From: a virus
DNA length: 35,219 bases
IMG/VR virus record: IMGVR_UViG_3300048919_000540
Coordinates: 1 to 35,219 of that record
Reading direction: 5' to 3' (one strand)
Shown: one piece after another, positions 14,238-22,600 of the stretch
How positions within the stretch are numbered: the first letter of the stretch is position 1
Layout of the letters: each line of letters starts with the position of its first letter
Made by a program: the position numbers and the translations under genes
The notes under the pieces: model-generated
What the model was told of the DNA's origin: nothing
The model's database searches: none
The model's input: only the letters and a program-made list of their open reading frames with translations

Positions 14238-14733
14238 GCAGGTATCCATTCACGGCTTGGCCGGCTTGCTGCGATCGCTACGGGAGGCGCCTAGGGCCGT
14301 GCAGGGAAGTGCCGTCCGAGCCGGTATGCGCAAGGGCGGCAATGTGATCCGGGACGATGCGAGGCGCCGTGCGCCGAAGGCGTCGGGGTTCTTGGCCAGC
14401 CAGATCATCACGCGCCGAGCCAACGCGCAAAACAGGGCCCGCGCTGGCGTGGGCAAGGACGGGGAGTACTTCACCGTTGGGGTGAAGTCTGGCCGCCGAC
14501 GCAAGTACGCCAACACCAAGCGGAACAAGCGACGTGGTCGAGCAGGGAAATCCTACGTTGACCGCGGCTGGGCCTACTACTGGCGGTTCCTCGAGTTCGG
14601 CACGAAGAAGCAGCGGGCTTCGCCGTTCTTGACGCCGGCCGGCGAAGCCAAAGGCCCCGAGGCGGCGCAGGTGATCATCGATGAAACCCGGGCCGCGCTC
14701 GACAAGCAGCTGAGGAAGGAGGGCTGGAGATGA
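14230..14733 (+). CDS. HK97 gp10-like tail/neck protein
   Basis: 167 aa. It has the HK97-gp10 pattern: a first helix (GLAGLLRSLREAPRAVQGSA), the AGMRKGGNVIRDDARRRAPK segment, then the FLEFGTKKQRASPFLTPA motif that is nearly diagnostic for the family. A strongly basic insert (KYANTKRNKRRGRAGK) lies in the middle. It is a minor protein of the neck/tail junction. It is coupled by overlaps on both sides. Confidence 0.88.
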   Translation: MAEQVSIHGLAGLLRSLREAPRAVQGSAVRAGMRKGGNVIRDDARRRAPKASGFLASQIITRRANAQNRARAGVGKDGEYFTVGVKSGRRRKYANTKRNKRRGRAGKSYVDRGWAYYWRFLEFGTKKQRASPFLTPAGEAKGPEAAQVIIDETRAALDKQLRKEGWR

Positions 14734-15092
14734 TGGTTCCCCTAATCCAATCGCTGCTGGAAGACGATGCGACCGTCCGGCAGGTGCTTGGCGACCCCGC
14801 CAACTTGTTCCTGGGCAGCGCGCCCCAGGGCACGCCGCTCCCTTACGCGACGTGGGAAGTTGTCGGCGGCTCGCCCACCGCGATGCTGTCTGAGCCGCCG
14901 CCGGCGGACGGCTGGCGGGTCCGCTTGACCGTGTGGGGCGAGAGCCTCAGCCAGGCCAACGGCGTTGCCGTCGCCATCCGGGATGTGATCGAGCGCGTGG
15001 GCAGCATCGAGTCGCACAACCCCACGCCCGACAGCGACGACACGGACGCAATGGGCATTTCATTCGACGCGCGCCTGCTGCAGCTGCGCTGA
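14730..15092 (+). CDS. Tail completion / terminator protein (DUF3168-like)
   Basis: 120 aa with GAAGGAGGG in front. The pattern (PLIQSLLEDDATVRQVLGDP, then PLPYATWEVVGGSP and WRVRLTVWGESLSQANGVAV AIRDV) is that of the DUF3168/gp17-like tail completion proteins, which cap the tail tube at the head-proximal end. It is the last connector gene; an intrinsic terminator follows. Confidence 0.85.
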   Translation: MMVPLIQSLLEDDATVRQVLGDPANLFLGSAPQGTPLPYATWEVVGGSPTAMLSEPPPADGWRVRLTVWGESLSQANGVAVAIRDVIERVGSIESHNPTPDSDDTDAMGISFDARLLQLR

Positions 15093-15114
15093 TCCACACA
15101 ACGGCAATCCACCG

Positions 15115-15134
15115 GCCCCGCAAGGGGCTTTTTT
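15115..15134 (+). terminator. Intrinsic terminator before the tail-tube gene
   Basis: GCCCC-GCAA-GGGGC followed by TTTTTT. A short stem with a GNRA-type tetraloop and a full T-run. It may reduce transcription between the connector and tail modules or simply be bypassed by Q-modified polymerase. Confidence 0.75.
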
Positions 15135-15170
15135 CATGCCCGGCGACGGGCACAACGCAAGGAAACCCCT

Positions 15171-15644
15171 ATGGGACAGGTACTCAAGTCGAAGCACACC
15201 CAGCTGTTCATCGCCATCGGCGCGGCGGAGGTCATCAAGGTGACCCGTGTCCGTTCGGTCGGCTTCCCGGATGGCCAGGCCTCGGAAATCGATATCTCGG
15301 ACTTCGATGACGACTGGGATCAGTTCGTCGCGGGCCGCAAGGCGACCGGCAGCACGAGCATCGAGGTGATCTATGACTCCGTCGATTCCGAGGCGCTGGA
15401 GGAACTGCACCGCACTGGCGCGGTGGTCAACTTCCTGGTCACTGCGCCGGCCAGCGAAACGGCGGGCGCGGCCAAGCCGGTGGCGGTCGATGGTGTCATC
15501 ACCCCGCCGACGACGGTTGTGTCGAAGCAGTTCAACGGCTTCGTCCAGAACTTCGCGGTGACGGTGGCCGACAACGACGTGTGGAAAGCCGCCATGACCA
15601 TCCGTGGCTCCGGCGCAGTCGAAACGCACCGCCCGACGCCCTGA
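15171..15644 (+). CDS. Major tail tube protein
   Basis: 157 aa with AAGGAAA as ribosome-binding site. It has the beta-rich pattern of siphovirus tail tube proteins: VIKVTRVRSVGFPDGQASEI, the DISDFDDDWDQFVAGRKATG segment, and the closing FNGFVQNFAVTVADNDVWKA strands. Hexameric rings of this protein stack around the tape measure to form the tail tube. It stands alone between two intrinsic terminators, which suggests its level is set separately from the adjacent genes. Confidence 0.85.
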   Translation: MGQVLKSKHTQLFIAIGAAEVIKVTRVRSVGFPDGQASEIDISDFDDDWDQFVAGRKATGSTSIEVIYDSVDSEALEELHRTGAVVNFLVTAPASETAGAAKPVAVDGVITPPTTVVSKQFNGFVQNFAVTVADNDVWKAAMTIRGSGAVETHRPTP

Positions 15645-15669
15645 CGGCAACAACGGCGCTTTCTCTTTC

Positions 15670-15695
15670 GGCCCACTTCGGTGGGCCTTCTCTTT
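15670..15695 (+). terminator. Intrinsic terminator after the tail-tube gene
   Basis: GGCCCAC-TTCG-GTGGGCC, a perfect 7-bp stem with an exceptionally stable UUCG tetraloop, followed by a pyrimidine tail TTCTCTTT. Together with the terminator at 15115 it brackets the tube gene. Confidence 0.75.
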
Positions 15696-15770
15696 GGCAG
15701 GGCGCGCGGATCCTCCGCCTGTTAGCCGTGCGCGGCCCGCGCGCCCTGTCGCCATTCAAGGAAACGGCCA

Positions 15771-16145
15771 ATGAGCAAGACCAACGACACCCCGGAAACC
15801 CAGCCGCAGCAGCCGGTGAGCATCCTGCAGTCGTTCACCAACCTGGGCATGTTCGCTTCGAAGGATGTGCACGCCGACACGATCACCCTGCCCAATGGCG
15901 ACAAGGCGCAGTTCCACGTTCGCGAGCTGCCGGATGTAGAGTTCCGCAAGCTGTGGAGTGAGGGCGACCGCGCCAAGCTGATCGCGGCATCCATCTGCGA
16001 CGAGGATGGCAAGCCTGTGATGAACGTGACGCAGGCCGCCCAGCTGAAACCGCTGGTGGCGGCAGAGCTGCAGCGCGTGGCCATGAAGCACTCTGGCTTC
16101 GGCGAAGAGGCCGCGCAGGCCCAGGCCGACGCGGGAAACGACTAA
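15771..16145 (+). CDS. Tail assembly chaperone G-like
   Basis: 124 aa with AAGGAAA upstream. It is the short product of a lambda G/GT-type pair: an N-terminal polar segment, a beta part (ADTITLPNGDKAQFHVRELP), helices with FRKLWSEGDRAKLIAASICD, and an Ala/Gln-rich end. Near its stop is a GGGAAAC heptamer in the correct phase (G GGA AAC), where ribosomes can slip by -1 into the T frame. The chaperone coats the tape measure before tube polymerisation. Position after the tube gene is standard, though here the tape measure comes 3.5 kb later. Confidence 0.85.
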   Translation: MSKTNDTPETQPQQPVSILQSFTNLGMFASKDVHADTITLPNGDKAQFHVRELPDVEFRKLWSEGDRAKLIAASICDEDGKPVMNVTQAAQLKPLVAAELQRVAMKHSGFGEEAAQAQADAGND

Positions 16146-16183
16146 GGCAGCGTGGCGAGGACTGGTTCTGGAAGGTCCTCGCC
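16133..16183 (+). promoter_or_regulatory. Programmed -1 frameshift signal (slippery site plus hairpin)
   Basis: The heptamer GGGAAAC (16133-16139) is read as G GGA AAC in the G frame, four codons' length before the TAA stop. Downstream, GGCGAGGAC (16154-16162) and GTCCTCGCC (16175-16183) form a perfect 9-bp stem with a 12-nt loop. Lambda uses the closely related GGGAAAG. The 14-nt spacer to the hairpin is longer than usual, so the stimulatory role of the hairpin is less certain than the heptamer. Confidence 0.8.
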
Positions 16184-16438
16184 GGCCACCTGCACCGGCC
16201 GGTGTCGGAGCTGCAGGCGACCATGTCGCGCCGCGAGTTTCTGGAATGGTGGGAGTTCCACAAGCGCAATCCCATCGACCCGGTCAGCCTGCACCTGAAG
16301 CCCGCTGCCTTCGTCGCATACATCACCGCTGCACACAGCCAGGGCGGCACCAAGCGCGGCATGCAGCACTACCTGGACGCCCTTGTGCCCCGATCCGACG
16401 AGGACGAGGCAGAGGACTGGTTCGATTCTCTTGGATGA
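16139..16438 (+). CDS. T-domain of tail assembly chaperone GT (frameshift product)
   Basis: This is the -1-frame extension of the G gene. After slippage the ribosome reads CGA CTA AGG and adds 99 residues to the first 123 of G, giving a ~222-aa GT protein. The T part (RGEDWFWKVLAGHLHRPVSE, then MSRREFLEWWEFHKRNPIDP) matches the DUF4035/tail-assembly-T pattern, 'xxELxxxMSxxEfxeWxxfyrxxP'. No good independent start exists: the GTG at 16202 and the ATG at 16223 lie inside the domain. GT recruits tube subunits to the tape measure. Confidence 0.85.
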   Translation, partial: RLRQRGEDWFWKVLAGHLHRPVSELQATMSRREFLEWWEFHKRNPIDPVSLHLKPAAFVAYITAAHSQGGTKRGMQHYLDALVPRSDEDEAEDWFDSLG

Positions 16439-16441
16439 CCC

Positions 16442-18409
16442 ATGGCCGACACCTTCGGGCGCTTCGCTGCGCTCCCCATTGGACCGTTGCTCGCTGCCCG
16501 AGATGGGGGGCTCACTCTCGCAACGACAGCCGCGGCCGATCTCAACCGGTGCGCGCGATCGGACTTTGCCCTGGCCACCGGCATTGTTGGCGTTGAATTC
16601 GCTCTGTGGGGCGATGACGACCTTTCCGCCGTGGTCGGATTTGTCACGCCGGCGGCGCCACTCAACCAGGCACCGGGCGCAAACGGGGAGGGGATCGGCT
16701 GGGAGCTGGCGACCGGCAGGCTGATCCAGGGCATCGGCGCCATCGCCACGGGCCTCCCGTTGGTCCAGCATGGCGATATCGTCGGGATGCGAGTCTCCTT
16801 CGGCAGTCCGTCCCGGCTGCACCTCTATCTCAACGGGTCGCTGGTCCACCAGCGCGACCTGCTGCTGGCCGGTCCGCTGCACTTTGCTGCATCCCTGGCC
16901 GCAACCAAGGCCGGCGGGCTGTGCCTGGCCGTGAACGCTGGACAGTGGGGCGCGCGGAGCGATGCCGCGATCGCCGGGTGGCGGCTGGAGCAGGCTCAGG
17001 CCGCCTTGACGCGGCTCGCTGATGCCGACTGGCTCTCTGCGCCAGGCGATAGCCCGGCAAACGCCCGCTATGAAGGACTGGTTGCCGAGGGCGTGAACCT
17101 GGTGCAGGAATTGAGTTTCTGGCCGTGGGGAGGTGACCCCGTCTCGCAAACGGCAGCGGCTGAGTGCGTGGTGGCTGATGCCGAGGGCATGCTTGATGGT
17201 CTCGCGCTCTCGGGCGGCTCGGGTGCCTCGGTCCAGATCCTGCTGGTTGATGAAACCGCCATGCTCGCCGACGCAGCGCCGGTGTTCCGTTGCGCGATCG
17301 ATCAGATCGAGATCAACGACGACGGCAGCAAGACCCTCCATCTGCGGGACGCGCACGACTATCTGGCCCAGCCCATCAACCGCGGCGTCTTCCTGCCCAA
17401 TGTCGCGTCACTGGCATGGAAGCCGCAGCCGGTCGTGATCGGCGCCGTGGCGAGCGTGCCGGCCGCTGGCGGCAACTCGGATGCCACCTCCATGTTCCTG
17501 GCCGATGGCCCGGTCTATGTCGACGCGGTAATGGATCGCGGCGACCTGATGGAGCCAGGGACGTTTGAAGTAGCACCGGATCAGCAACAGCTGCTGATGA
17601 AGTCTCCGCCGGTGACGCCTGTCGTGGTGGACCTGTCCAGCGTGGGTGCCGGTATGGCGCCAGCAACGCTGTCTGTGGCCGTCGCCGAGATCATGGGGCG
17701 CCTGGGCATGGGCGCGTGGTCGGCAGCGGACTGTGCCGCCGTGGATGCGGCCTCGGGTTACGCCGGGGTCGGGTACTACGCAGGAACCTCGATCACGGGC
17801 CGCGATGCGCTCAACGCGATCCTGCCAAGCTATGGGACCGGGTGCTACCAGGACGCGACCGGGGTGCTGCGATTCGTCCGGGTGGTGGCGCCGGAGAGCT
17901 ACGAGGGTGTGCCGGCGTTCGAGCTGACCGACGACGACATGGCCAGCGACCTGGTGGGCGTGCCTGATGAAGCGCCCAACCTCACCCGGCGCATGGCCTA
18001 CAGGCCGAATGCCCAAGCCTTGGGTGCGTCGGACCTGGTCACCGACGTGGTCGACGTTCCGCAGGCGAGGCGTGACGAACTGACCGCCTTGTATCGCGGT
18101 CAGGTGTTCGCGGCTGGGCCGTTGGACGCCCACTACCGCCGAGCCGAGGCAGCAGATCCGGTGATCTCGCTGTTCTGGCGGGCGGCCGACGCTCAGGCCG
18201 AAATCGACCGGGTGGTGGCCATCTATCAGCGGCAGCGCTTCTTCTATCAGGTCACCGTCCGCGGTGATCAGCAGCTTGCGCCGCTGCCGGGGCAGATTGG
18301 CCGGTTGTACTACAGCCGGTACGGCCTGGCCGACGGCAAGCCGGTGCTGGTGCGCCGAGTTGAGAAAAACCCAGCCACGGGTGAAGTGGTGCTGACCTTG
18401 TGGGGGTGA
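16442..18409 (+). CDS. Large virion-like protein with SPRY-like N-terminal domain
   Basis: 655 aa, no certain family. Residues ~20-190 resemble a SPRY/lectin-type sandwich: VGVEFALWG, GIGWELATGRLI, HGDIVGMRVSF, LHLYLNG, LHFAASLA and LCLAVNAGQWG occur in the SPRY order. Residues ~215-655 form a beta-rich domain (RDAHDYLAQPINRGVFLP, KPQPVVIGAV, then ITGRDALNAILPSYGTGCYQ and RFFYQVTVRGDQQLAPLPGQ) resembling hub or baseplate-like phage proteins. It starts 3 nt after the T frame and ends 4 nt before the next gene. The position suggests a tail structural part, perhaps the tail-tip hub. This is inference. Confidence 0.6.
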   Translation: MADTFGRFAALPIGPLLAARDGGLTLATTAAADLNRCARSDFALATGIVGVEFALWGDDDLSAVVGFVTPAAPLNQAPGANGEGIGWELATGRLIQGIGAIATGLPLVQHGDIVGMRVSFGSPSRLHLYLNGSLVHQRDLLLAGPLHFAASLAATKAGGLCLAVNAGQWGARSDAAIAGWRLEQAQAALTRLADADWLSAPGDSPANARYEGLVAEGVNLVQELSFWPWGGDPVSQTAAAECVVADAEGMLDGLALSGGSGASVQILLVDETAMLADAAPVFRCAIDQIEINDDGSKTLHLRDAHDYLAQPINRGVFLPNVASLAWKPQPVVIGAVASVPAAGGNSDATSMFLADGPVYVDAVMDRGDLMEPGTFEVAPDQQQLLMKSPPVTPVVVDLSSVGAGMAPATLSVAVAEIMGRLGMGAWSAADCAAVDAASGYAGVGYYAGTSITGRDALNAILPSYGTGCYQDATGVLRFVRVVAPESYEGVPAFELTDDDMASDLVGVPDEAPNLTRRMAYRPNAQALGASDLVTDVVDVPQARRDELTALYRGQVFAAGPLDAHYRRAEAADPVISLFWRAADAQAEIDRVVAIYQRQRFFYQVTVRGDQQLAPLPGQIGRLYYSRYGLADGKPVLVRRVEKNPATGEVVLTLWG

Positions 18410-18413
18410 GAGG

Positions 18414-19175
18414 GTGCTTATCGGATATGGAATGCCCGCCGCGGTGACCGTGGCGCTGGCCGGTGGAACATGGCTCAGCAGCGATCAAGGCGCCGCGCTG
18501 TTCGACGGCAAGCCCGGGCGCGCAAGCCGGGTCCGCCGGACGGGCGCGTTGTCCGTCACGGTGACGCTCGCCCAGGCTGTCGTGCCGGGGATCGTGGCGG
18601 TGCTGGGCCTCAACGTCCCAGCGGGTGTGGCGGTGCGCGCCGCCGGCGCCGTTGGCACGACCACGCGGCTCCCTGACGGAAGCGTGTGCGCATGGCTCTT
18701 CCCGCAGGGTTCGGTGCCTGTCACAACGGTGTCCGTGGAAATCGACACCACCGTGTCCAACATCGATATCGGCGAGATCGCCATCTTCCAAGCCGTGGAC
18801 GTGGGTATCAGCGATGGCTGGGGAGTTGCCACGATCGACACCAGCGCTCACACCAGGACGAAGGGCGGGCAGGTCAATACCGTGCCTGGAGCGCTGTACC
18901 GCAGGCTAACCTGCAACCTGTCCGGCCGGGCCACGGACGTTGTTCGCGGCGGCGGCTTGAACGGAACGGACTGGGAGACGATCGGCGCGGCGCTGGCTGG
19001 CCGTCGCCGCTCCTGCGTCGTCCCGCAGTACCGGGATATGGGGACCAAGGCTTTCGATCCGCTGCTGGCGGCCCGGTCAGCGCTCTACGGCTACCCCACT
19101 CAGCTGCCGACTGCCGAAAACATCAGCAGGCAGTACTTTTCCGGGTACATGGAGTTTGAAGAGGTCCCGGCATGA
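18414..19175 (+). CDS. Virion-like protein, unknown
   Basis: 253 aa from a GTG at 18414 (GGGGGTGAG upstream); an ATG at 18432 is a weaker alternative. It is beta-rich and Gly/Val/Thr-rich (AVTVALAGGTWLSSDQGAAL F, RTGALSVTVTLAQAVVPGIV, VSVEIDTTVSNIDIGEIAIF), like a jelly-roll or structural phage protein. The end (GYPTQLPTAENISRQYFSGY) is compact. It is paired with the 655-aa gene and its stop precedes a lipoprotein moron. Likely to be assembled in the tail with the 655-aa protein. The specific function is unknown. Confidence 0.55.
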   Translation: MLIGYGMPAAVTVALAGGTWLSSDQGAALFDGKPGRASRVRRTGALSVTVTLAQAVVPGIVAVLGLNVPAGVAVRAAGAVGTTTRLPDGSVCAWLFPQGSVPVTTVSVEIDTTVSNIDIGEIAIFQAVDVGISDGWGVATIDTSAHTRTKGGQVNTVPGALYRRLTCNLSGRATDVVRGGGLNGTDWETIGAALAGRRRSCVVPQYRDMGTKAFDPLLAARSALYGYPTQLPTAENISRQYFSGYMEFEEVPA

Positions 19176-19179
19176 CGGT

Positions 19180-19208
19180 TTGTTGTGACCGAGGGAGAGT
19201 GCGAGAAT
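19180..19208 (+). promoter_or_regulatory. Possible moron promoter
   Basis: TTGTTG (19180-19185) and GAGAAT (19203-19208) are separated by 17 bp, with 3/6 and 4/6 matches to the -35 and -10 consensus. They lie about 30 nt upstream of the lipoprotein start, where a moron's own promoter would be expected. The match is modest. Confidence 0.3.
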
Positions 19209-19237
19209 CCGCGGGGAACACTGATGCGAGGATCGTA

Positions 19238-19600
19238 ATGAGAAACCCCAAGGCCTTGGCAACGGCCGCTGTCTTCCTGGCCTCACAGATGCTCCTCGTG
19301 TCCTGTGGCGGGATCTCGCCCGAGCAGCGTGCTTTCCGCGAGGCGAGCAAAAATTGTCAGCAATGGATCAAGGAGTCCGTCAAGAATCCATCCTCGGCGA
19401 GAATCCCAGATCCAGTGTCGGTTGGCCAAGCGAACGGTCAGATAGTTGTTCAGTGGAGGCATGGAGATGGGCTGACGCTCATGAACGGATTCGGTGCAAA
19501 CGTCGACACCACTGCGCGATGCGCCATGTCACTGGATGGTCACTACCTGAAGGATCTGGTGATCAACGACGAAGTGATTCGAAGACCAGCCAGCGAATGA
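19238..19600 (+). CDS. Lipoprotein moron (possible superinfection-exclusion factor)
   Basis: 120 aa from the ATG at 19238. The N-terminus (MRNPKALATAAVFLASQMLL) is a signal peptide ending in the lipobox LVSC, so a mature acylated cysteine follows. The rest is a small soluble domain (CQQWIKESVKNPSSARIPDP, then IVVQWRHGDGLTLMNGFGAN and two more cysteines). It interrupts the tail operon, is lower in GC than its neighbours and is followed by two intrinsic terminators. These features mark a moron expressed in lysogeny. Phage lipoproteins of this kind often block superinfection. That role is inferred only. Confidence 0.65.
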   Translation: MRNPKALATAAVFLASQMLLVSCGGISPEQRAFREASKNCQQWIKESVKNPSSARIPDPVSVGQANGQIVVQWRHGDGLTLMNGFGANVDTTARCAMSLDGHYLKDLVINDEVIRRPASE

Positions 19601-19617
19601 TCGTTCGCTAATAGGAG

Positions 19618-19640
19618 CCGCCCACAAGGGCGGTTTTTTT
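19618..19640 (+). terminator. Intrinsic terminator after the lipoprotein
   Basis: CCGCCC-ACAA-GGGCGG followed by seven T residues. It ends the lipoprotein transcript. Confidence 0.85.
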
Positions 19641-19646
19641 ATCTCG

Positions 19647-19669
19647 GCCCGCCATGCGCGGGCTTTTTT
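19647..19669 (+). terminator. Second tandem intrinsic terminator
   Basis: GCCCGC-N5-GCGGGC followed by TTTTTT, only 6 nt after the first. The tape measure start follows 12 nt later, so late transcription must read through both. Confidence 0.8.
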
Positions 19670-19681
19670 GTGGACGACGGT

Positions 19682-22600
19682 ATGAGCCTTTACACCCTGA
19701 CCGTAGACCTGTTGCTGAAGACTGGCTCCTTCGAGCGAGATAGCGGGAAGGCCGCGCGTGTGGTCAAGCGCGACATGGACACCATTCAGTCGTCCATGTC
19801 GAATGCGGCGCGGCGCGGCGCGGATGAGGTATCTGCAGGCTTCCGCCGTGTAGCCTTCGAAGCCGTCGGAATGACCTCGGCCTTGGCGGCAGTTAGGGCT
19901 GTGATCGGGAAGGCCGATGAATGGACCAACCTGAACAACCGTCTACGCCTAGTCACCAAGGACCAAGCAGCATTCGTCGCAGCTCAGCAAGACGTACTGC
20001 AGATCGCCAAGGCGACCCGGCAGCCTCTCGGGGCGACGGCCGAGCTGTATCAGCGAATCGCCATGAACCAGGAGGCCCTTGGCCTTTCTGGCGTTGGACT
20101 GGCGCGGGTGGTTGAAACCATCAGCAAGACGCTGGTGATCAGCGGGAGCAGTGCTGCCTCCGCTGAGGGCGCACTCATTCAGTTGGGTCAGGCGTTCGCC
20201 TCCGGCGCATTGCGCGGCGAGGAACTGAATTCAGTACTGGAAGGTGCACCCGCGCTGGCGCAAGAAATTGCCAAGGGGCTTAACGTTCCGATGGGCAAGC
20301 TGCGCGAGCTTGGCCAGGCTGGGAAGCTGACGGCAGACCAGGTCATTACGGCACTCCAGCGACAGGCGGGCGCTGTCGATGAAGCGTTCGGAAAGATGGA
20401 CGCGACAGTGGGGCAGTCGCTGACGCTGCTTAACACCAACCTGTCCGAGATGATCGGTCGCGCAGATGACGCAACTGGCGCGTCCCAAGCCCTCGCTGCA
20501 GGAATTGGCATTCTTGGGAACAATCTCCAGACGGTAGCCGTTGCTTCCGCCGCGCTTGCATCCGGCCCCTTGGTGAAGGCACTCCTCGCGCGAGTCGCGG
20601 CCGCCAACGCGGCCATGACCGCAGACAGGGCAGCGGCTGCTCAGAATCTGGCCGCCGCGCAGCAGCTTGAACTGCGCGCGCGTGCGGCCATGCTTGACGC
20701 GCAGGCCGAAGTCCGCCGAATGGAAGTGATCGGCGGCAGCGTATCTGTCAGCTCCAAGGCTGCTGCCGCGACGCTTGAGCATCGGCAGGCGACCCTGTTG
20801 CTTGCTCAGGCACAGACCCAGTCGGCAGCCGCAAGCGCAAGCTGGGCCGCGAGGGCGGGGGCGTCCACGCTGGCGATGCTTGGCGGCCCTGCCGGCATTG
20901 TCACAATGCTGGCAACCGCTGCGGCTGGCTGGCTGCTCTTCCGCGACAACACGAACACCGCCGCTGCAGCTCTGATCGACTTCGGTGGCGCTGCCGACAC
21001 TGCCATCGAGAAGTTCCGGGAGCTGAACCGACAGCAGCAGGCCGGCGAGATCCTGCGCCTGCAGAAGGAGATCGACGCCAACTATCGGACCATCACCGAT
21101 TCGATGACGGAGATGGTGGCCGCAGCCACCAACTTTTCCACCGTCGCGCAAGCCTCGGACTTCATCAAGGAAACGGAGCGGCTGGATGCTGCGTTCAAGA
21201 CTGGCAAGATCTCTGCCGACGACTTCGCCAGCGGGCTGGATGCCGCCTGGAAGGCAATGATCGATGGCTCGCCGGCCGCCGCCGCAGTGGCAAAGAGCCT
21301 GACTGAAGAAACCGCGGCCGCGGCCACTGCTGGCCGGGAGGTTGATCGCAAGCGGGCAATCTTGGAGGCGTTCACCGGGAGCAGCACCCAAGCCAAGAGC
21401 GCGACCGACGCGCTGTCGGGATCGTTCAATGTCCTGGGGGACTCGGCAGGGGCGGCAGGCAAGCGCATTGCATCGGCCATGCAGTCGCTGCCCGGACAAC
21501 TCGCGCGCGTCGGCAAGAGCGCCGGCGAGGTGGCGAAGCTGGATGTAGCCGACTGGTTCAAGGAAGCCCAGGCCGGGGGCGTCGACTTCTCCAAGCGGGA
21601 TGACCCGAAGGTAAAGCAGTACATCGAACAGGGCGCGCAGTACATCCGGTTGCAGACCGACTTGGCTGCCGCGCAGAAGACCTTCACCGAATCCCGCAAG
21701 GGCGCGGCGGCGGCTGAGCGTGCGGGCGCGAAGGACCGCAAGGCAGACGCCGAGGCGATCAAGCGCTACGAGGAGCAGGCGGCCATGGCCGCGGCTACCA
21801 TGCGTGGGCCGTTGGCTGAGGCTACTGAGCGGCAGACGCAGCTGGAGAAGAAGCTCAAGACTGCGCTTGATGAGGGGCAGATATCGCGCGCGGCCTACAA
21901 CACGCTGGTGAAGGAGTCCGAGCAAGCGCTGGCTCAGTCGACTGCCGAGATCAACAAAGCTGTCTCCAGTCCAGAAGCGTTGCTGGCGACCATGGACGCC
22001 GAGGTGGCCATGCTCGGCAAGGTCGGCCGTGCTCGGGAGCTGGCGCGCCGGCAGATGATGAACGAGCGGGACATGCGGCAGGAGCTGCAGAGGGCTGTGG
22101 AAGCGGCGGGCAGCAAAGAAGAGCTGGCCAGGCGGAAGGGTGTCGCGTCCTACGAGGCGTACGAGCGGGCGATGCTGGCCGCAGCCGACGCGTCCGCTGC
22201 GCTGTCGATCCAGGTGGAGGAAGCAGCGGCCAATGCCGAGGCTTGGGCGAATGTGGTCCTGGACGGTGTGGATGGTGCTGCCGATGCACTGGCTGACTTT
22301 GCGGCCAGCGGTTTGCGCGATTTCAACGGTCTGTGGGACGACCTGAAGGACGTGGCCAAGCAGGGCCTGCGGGACATTACCCGGGAGCTGCTGCAGCAGA
22401 AGCTGGTGATCCCCATCCAGACGAAGATCATGGACGGGATCAGTGGCTGGGGCGGACAGGGCGGTGGCTTCAGCCTGGACAGCCTGATGGGCCTGTTTGG
22501 TGGCAACGGATCTGCTGCCGGCGGAAAGAACGTGAGCAACGTTGCCGGTCTGCTGTCGAAGGGGCAGGGGCTGTTCGGCTTCGGTCGCTCCGCTGGCGCA

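Noticed and set aside
20231-21925. A 564-codon minus-strand ORF opposite the tape measure gene
   Set aside because: It lies wholly inside the tape measure gene in antisense and shows no domain pattern.
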